64,000 nt of DNA from Pasteurellaceae bacterium Pebbles2 (lineage in GTDB: Bacteria > Pseudomonadota > Gammaproteobacteria > Enterobacterales > Pasteurellaceae), in NCBI GenBank assembly GCA_023101505.1, contig LVZA01000001.1, forward strand, positions 1,979,672 to 2,043,671, in the 5' to 3' direction. Shown in pieces: positions 59,864 to 64,000 of the stretch. Each line of letters begins with the position of its first letter. The first letter of the stretch is position 1. The notes below the pieces were generated by a model. The model saw nothing but the letters and a program-made list of their open reading frames with translations. It made no database searches and had not been told where the DNA came from. A program made the position numbers and the translations under genes.

Positions 59864-61795
59864 TTATTCTCTTGCCAAGGCATTAATCGGGTTTAATTGC
59901 GAAGCGTTGCGAGCAGGCATATAACCGAAAATTACGCCAATTAGCGTAGAGCAAAGCACCGCTGCCAATCGAGAATGTCGAGAAAATCATTGTGAAATCT
60001 GTTGCCAGCCAGTTAAATAGCACACCAAGCATCAACGATAAGAAAATCCCTGTTAAACCACCAATTAAGCAAATCAACACCGCTTCAATTAAAAATTGCT
60101 GCAAAATGTTAGATTGACGAGCACCGATTGCCATTCGCACGCCAATTTCTTTGGTACGTTCAGTTACTGAAACAAGCATAATATTCATTACGCCAATGCC
60201 GCCAACCACTAAGGAAATCAAGGCTATAGAGGAAATGAGTAATTTCATTGTATTGGTCGTCGCTTGAATAGTTTGCTTAATACTGTCGGTATTCATCACG
60301 AAAAAGTCTTTTTTGCCGTGGCGAATGGTGAGTAGGTTAGTCAAATCTTTTTCAGCTACAGTAGAATTAACATCATCTTTGATTTTCACCGTAATGCTGT
60401 CGATTTTTTGATTACCCGAAATTTTATTCATCGCTGTGGTATAAGGAATATAAATATTCAAACTTGAGCTGATATTGCCCATATTATTGCGCGCCGTTGC
60501 CACGCCGATCACTTTCAGCGGTTTTTTATTGAGCATTAAAATTTGCCCGAGCGGATTTTTCTCACCAAAAACTTGCTTTAACGTGTTTTCATCAATCACC
60601 GCAACGTTTTCATTGCTTTTCACTTGAGTGGCATCAAAAAAGCTACCCTGTAACAAAGAAAGCCCTTTAACGTTAAAATATTGTTCGCCCACGCCACGCA
60701 CTTGTGCTGTAAAGGTGGCGTTGCTATAAGTTAATGTGCCGCTCACGCCGCTATTTGGCGTAACGCTTTCGATATAACTTTGCTTCGCCAGCATTTGGGT
60801 GTCGGCAATGTTTAAATTTTGCATTTTTTCTGCATTGCGATCACCAAAGCCCGTGCCGTTATAAACGTCCATTGTGTTCGTGCCCATTGAATTAATATTT
60901 GCTAGGATTTTCTGCTGTGAGCCTGTGCCTAATGCCACCACAGAAACTACAGAAGTAATCCCAATAATAATGCCGAGCATTGTGAGCAAAGAACGCATTT
61001 TGTGAGCGATAATCGCTTTCACTGACATTCGGAACGATTCCATAAATTGATCTTTATAGAAACTGAATGCGTTTTTATTCACCGTCGGGCTAGGGGATTT
61101 TTCAGCGATTAAATCGCTTTTACGCTGATCTTGAATAATACGTCCGTCTTTAATTTCAATAATACGATTAGCAAATTGTGCTACATTTTTATCGTGCGTA
61201 ACCAAAATAATGGTGTGTCCCTCGGCGTGAAGCTGACGCAAAATCTCCATTACGGTTTCGCCACTTTTGCTGTCTAACGCCCCCGTGGGTTCGTCGGCGA
61301 GAATAATATCGCCACCATTCATCAAGGCTCGAGCAATACTCACACGTTGCTGTTGACCGCCTGAAAGCTGGCTGGGTTTGTTGTCTAACTTATCGCCTAA
61401 ACCTAATTTTTCCAGCAAAAGTGCGGCTCGTTCTAAACGAGTTTTTTGATCTGCCCTGCATAAATCGCAGGAAGTGCCACATTTTCCACCGCACTTAGCG
61501 TAGAAAGCAGGTTATATCTCTGGAAGATAAAGCCGAATTTTTTTTGGCGTAAATCGGAAAGCTGATCACGATTAAGATGGCTAACTTCTTGATTATCAAT
61601 TTGATAAGAGCCTGATGTCGCTGTGTCTAAACAGCCGATAATATTCATCAGCGTTGATTTGCCCGAACCCGATTGCCCGATAATCGCAATAAAATCGCCT
61701 TTTTTAATTTCAAGATCGATTTCTTTCAAGATTTGCGTGCGGTTTTCGCCAACGCCGAAAAATTTAGAAATACCTTTTATTTCAATAATATTCAT
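59864..61795 (-). pseudogene. macB: Macrolide export ATP-binding/permease protein MacB, frameshifted
   Basis: A roughly 643-residue ABC protein with N-terminal ATPase and C-terminal permease. The first part (61433-61795) has Walker [10 protein letters not shown]; the second (59883-61418) has the signature LSGGQQQRVSIARAL, Walker B ILADEPTGALDS, the first membrane helix SLLTMLGIIIGITSVVSVVA, a large periplasmic domain and the last three helices. Single-base changes are needed near 61450 (after YAGQ) and near 59950, after which YMPARNASQLNPINALARE ends the protein. MacB drives periplasmic substrates such as macrolides or toxins through MacA and an outer-membrane channel. Confidence 0.9.
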
Positions 61796-61822
61796 AAAAA
61801 CTTACTCAATTTTCACCGCAGT

Positions 61823-62983
61823 TTAGAACATTCTCGGGCCACGACGAGTATTGCCCACGCTTTCGCCTTGTTCCACTTGCGAAGAAATCACTTTTTCGCC
61901 CTCGTTTAAGCCCGATAAAATCTGCGTATTAACATCGTCGCTCAAACCAGTTTGCACTTCACGTTTTTCCGCTTGATTATTATTCAACACATTGACAAAA
62001 GTTTTGCCATTTTCTTTGTGTAAAGTTAAAGTCGGCACGAGTAAGGCATCGTGGCTATCGGCAATGGTAATCACATTTTGCGTAGTCATTCCGATACGCA
62101 ATTTGCCGTCAGGATTATCAACAATCACATTCGCATAAAAATAGACCGCATTAGTGTCGGTAACATCTTCGCTATATCCGTTATCGGTGAGCGTGGTCAT
62201 TGCTGGATCAACAGAGCTAATCACGCCTTGATATTTGTGATCGGGATCAGAAAGGGTAGTGAACTCCACATTCATTCCTTGTTTCACTTTGGTAATATCG
62301 CCCTCGGAAATTTCAGGTTTAATCAACATTTTGCTTAAATCTGCCACTTGCACGATGGTCGGCGTGGTTTGATTGGCATTCACTGTTTGCCCCACCGAAA
62401 CAGGAATTGAAATCACCGTGCCATTCAACGGCGACACAATTTTGGTATAGCCCAAATTGGTTTGTGCGGTATTAACTTCAATTTCGGCTTGTTTTAATGA
62501 AGCCTCAACCGCCTGAATTTCAGCTTCCGCATTGGCTAAGGTATTTTTCGCTGAATTTAGCTCATCGAGCGTGGTCGATTTTTGATTATAGAGTTTCGAA
62601 ATGCGATTATAGGCTGATAACGCCACGTCGTACGCCGTTTTTTTCGCTTTGAGTTGAGCTTGATAAGAAGTGAGTTGGGCCTGTGCGGTGTTTAGGCTGT
62701 TGACTTGCGTTTTGGAATCAATTTCTGCAATCAAATCACCTTGTTTAATTTCTTGCCCAAGGCGAACGTGGATTTTTTCAATTTTCCCCGAGGCTTGCGC
62801 ACCCACTTCCACACGATTATAAGCTCGCACTGTGCCACTGGCGATCACCGATTTTTGCAAATCACCACGGCTCACAGTTTCTGTTAAATACGTTACTTGC
62901 GGTTGGCTATTGCTGTTAAAATAATACCAAGCTCCGCCTGCAATAACAGCGGCGAGTGCTAAACCGATTAATGTTTTTTTCAT
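61823..62983 (-). CDS. macA: Macrolide export periplasmic adaptor MacA
   Basis: Intact 386-residue membrane-fusion protein. An N-terminal membrane helix (residues 4-22) is followed by the lipoyl-like domain (SGTVRAYNRVEVGAQASGKI in part), a coiled-coil hairpin (about residues 90-160, rich in Gln, Ala and Lys), and the C-terminal beta-barrel and membrane-proximal domains. It couples MacB to the outer-membrane channel. It is the first gene of the efflux operon, 27 bases upstream of macB, and the only intact gene in the last 11 kb. Confidence 0.93.
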   Translation of the reverse strand: MKKTLIGLALAAVIAGGAWYYFNSNSQPQVTYLTETVSRGDLQKSVIASGTVRAYNRVEVGAQASGKIEKIHVRLGQEIKQGDLIAEIDSKTQVNSLNTAQAQLTSYQAQLKAKKTAYDVALSAYNRISKLYNQKSTTLDELNSAKNTLANAEAEIQAVEASLKQAEIEVNTAQTNLGYTKIVSPLNGTVISIPVSVGQTVNANQTTPTIVQVADLSKMLIKPEISEGDITKVKQGMNVEFTTLSDPDHKYQGVISSVDPAMTTLTDNGYSEDVTDTNAVYFYANVIVDNPDGKLRIGMTTQNVITIADSHDALLVPTLTLHKENGKTFVNVLNNNQAEKREVQTGLSDDVNTQILSGLNEGEKVISSQVEQGESVGNTRRGPRMF

Positions 62984-63096
62984 AGTTTTTTCCGAAAATA
63001 AAATAAGTTACCTTAAACTATACAGCAAAAAAGCGAAAAAGTTCTAAAAAGAATAGCTTTTTAGCCTAAAAAGCATAAGTCTAAATTAATGAATAA

Positions 63097-63137
63097 ATGT
63101 GCGGTGAAAAAATTGCTAATTTTGCACCGCACTTTTT
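63097..63137. terminator. Degenerate uptake-signal pair upstream of glnS
   Basis: ATGTGCGGTGAAAAA and TTTTGCACCGCACTTTT form a stem-loop; the left copy has T in place of A in the core. It lies between the divergent macA and glnS genes, so it does not serve as a terminator for either and may simply be an uptake site. Confidence 0.5.
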
Positions 63138-63229
63138 GCGATAATCCACGATTTCACACAGGGCTTAAATTGTAATCCTAATGTAAAGCGTGTAGAATAA
63201 AGCGAATTTTTAATTGAGAATTTTTGTAT

Positions 63230-64000
63230 ATGACAACAGCGACAACAACTGAAAATATGGAATTAACGGCTGAAGCTCGTCCGACCAATTTTATTCGTCA
63301 AATTATTGATGAAGATTTGAGTGCAGGCAAACATCAAAGTGTGCAACTCGCTTTCCGCCTGAGCCAAACGGCTATTTACACATCGGACACGCAAAATCAA
63401 TTTGCTTAAACTTCGGCATCGCTCAAGATTATCAAGGCAAATGTAACCTGCGTTTCGACGACACCAACCCAGTGAAAGAAGATGTGGAATATGTGGACAG
63501 CATCAAACAAGACGTAGAATGGCTTGGCTTTAAATGGAATGGGGAAGTGCGTTATGCATCGGACTATTTCGACCAACTTTATGGCTATGCCATTGAATTA
63601 ATTAACAAAGGCTTGGCTTATGTGGACGAACTTTCGCCTGAACAAATGCGTGAATATCGTGGCACATTAACCGAAGCTGGTAAAAATAGCCCTTATCGTG
63701 ATCGTTCAGTAGAAGAAAATTTGGCGTTATTTGAAAAAATGAAAAACGGCGAATTTGCGGAAGGAACGGCAGCGTTGCGTGCGAAAATTGATATGGCTTC
63801 GCCATTTATGGTAATGCGTGATCCAGTGCTTTATCGTGTGAAATTTGCCCATCATCACCAAACTGGCGACAAGTGGTGCATTTACCCGATGTACGATTTT
63901 ACCCATTGTATTTCTGATGCGATTGAACGCATTACGCATTCATTATGTACGCTGGAATTCCAAGATAACCGCCGTTTATATGATTGGGTATTGGAGCATA
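63230..64000 (+). pseudogene. glnS: Glutaminyl-tRNA synthetase, frameshifted and cut by window end
   Basis: Charges tRNA-Gln with glutamine. From the ATG at 63230 the first part reads to [22 protein letters not shown], then a one-base deletion near 63342 shifts the frame; the next frame gives [19 protein letters not shown], with the class I HIGH signature, then [40 protein letters not shown] and [15 protein letters not shown]. The gene continues past the right edge. glnS is essential in Haemophilus, so the frameshift is very probably an error in the sequence. Confidence 0.9.

Overview
The window comes from a Pasteurellaceae genome of the Haemophilus branch. The evidence is the very frequent Haemophilus-type DNA uptake signal (AAGTGCGGT and its complement, often as back-to-back inverted pairs after genes), AT-rich sequence, and gene neighbourhoods I recognise from H. 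influenzae: trpE-trpG-tautomerase-like-trpD-trpC, two tandem ferritins, exonuclease III next to an HI0040-type protein, fnr-uspE, and yjjI-yjjW-nupC. An intact lacZ beside dnaK points to an H. parainfluenzae-like species rather than H. influenzae, but the species is an inference.

Layout. 1-7.1 kb: 5' part of dnaK with a sigma-32 promoter, orphan lacZ, a YdgA-family protein and an ElyC-type protein. 7.3-13.1 kb: a six-gene surface-glycan operon (pyruvyl transferase, flippase, GT25, Wzy-like membrane protein, two GT2 enzymes), then mltB. 14.3-20.0 kb: tryptophan operon trpE-G-D-CF with a tautomerase-fold protein and a GST inserted, behind a promoter overlapped by a TrpR-type operator. 20.2-26.3 kb: ABC exporter yadGH, sohB, an OmpA-domain lipoprotein, and qmcA/NfeD/quinone-reductase genes. 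26.4-31.3 kb: aroF-tyrA behind two TyrR-type boxes, an exonuclease III paralogue and a phosphoethanolamine transferase. 31.5-40.6 kb: DedA protein, nitroreductase, sppA, YvcK-like protein, and moaACDE behind an FNR-like box and a probable molybdenum-cofactor riboswitch, then xthA and sixA. 40.7-50.8 kb: pykA, sspAB, carbonic anhydrase, ppnN, queF, a DNA-mimic protein, uspE-fnr, two ferritins and rplY. 50.8-51.1 kb: a small accessory scar with a long palindrome, a terminator, an integrase tail and a second palindrome. 51.2-64 kb: a YeiH-family protein, moeB, broken moeA, remnant nupC, yjjW-yjjI, folE, a macAB efflux locus with an outer-membrane lipoprotein, and the start of glnS.

From about 53.1 kb to the end almost every gene is interrupted by single-base frameshifts, although the conserved protein can be read continuously by changing frame. 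The first 53 kb shows none. This looks like a locally poor consensus sequence rather than biological decay, except for nupC, which also lacks its middle. The frameshifted genes are typed as pseudogenes because that is what the sequence shows.

Functional links: shikimate/aromatic genes (aroF, tyrA, trp operon) carry their expected repressor sites. Molybdenum cofactor synthesis is represented by moaACDE plus moeB/moeA. Anaerobic control (fnr, FNR-like boxes) and CRP-type sites before yjjI and nupC suggest catabolite and oxygen control. No tRNA, rRNA, CRISPR array or complete mobile element was seen. Intergenic stretches above 300 bp are 35639-35987 (moa leader), 50123-50480 (AT-rich, a single uptake signal, then the rplY promoter and leader) and 50769-51179 (the scar).
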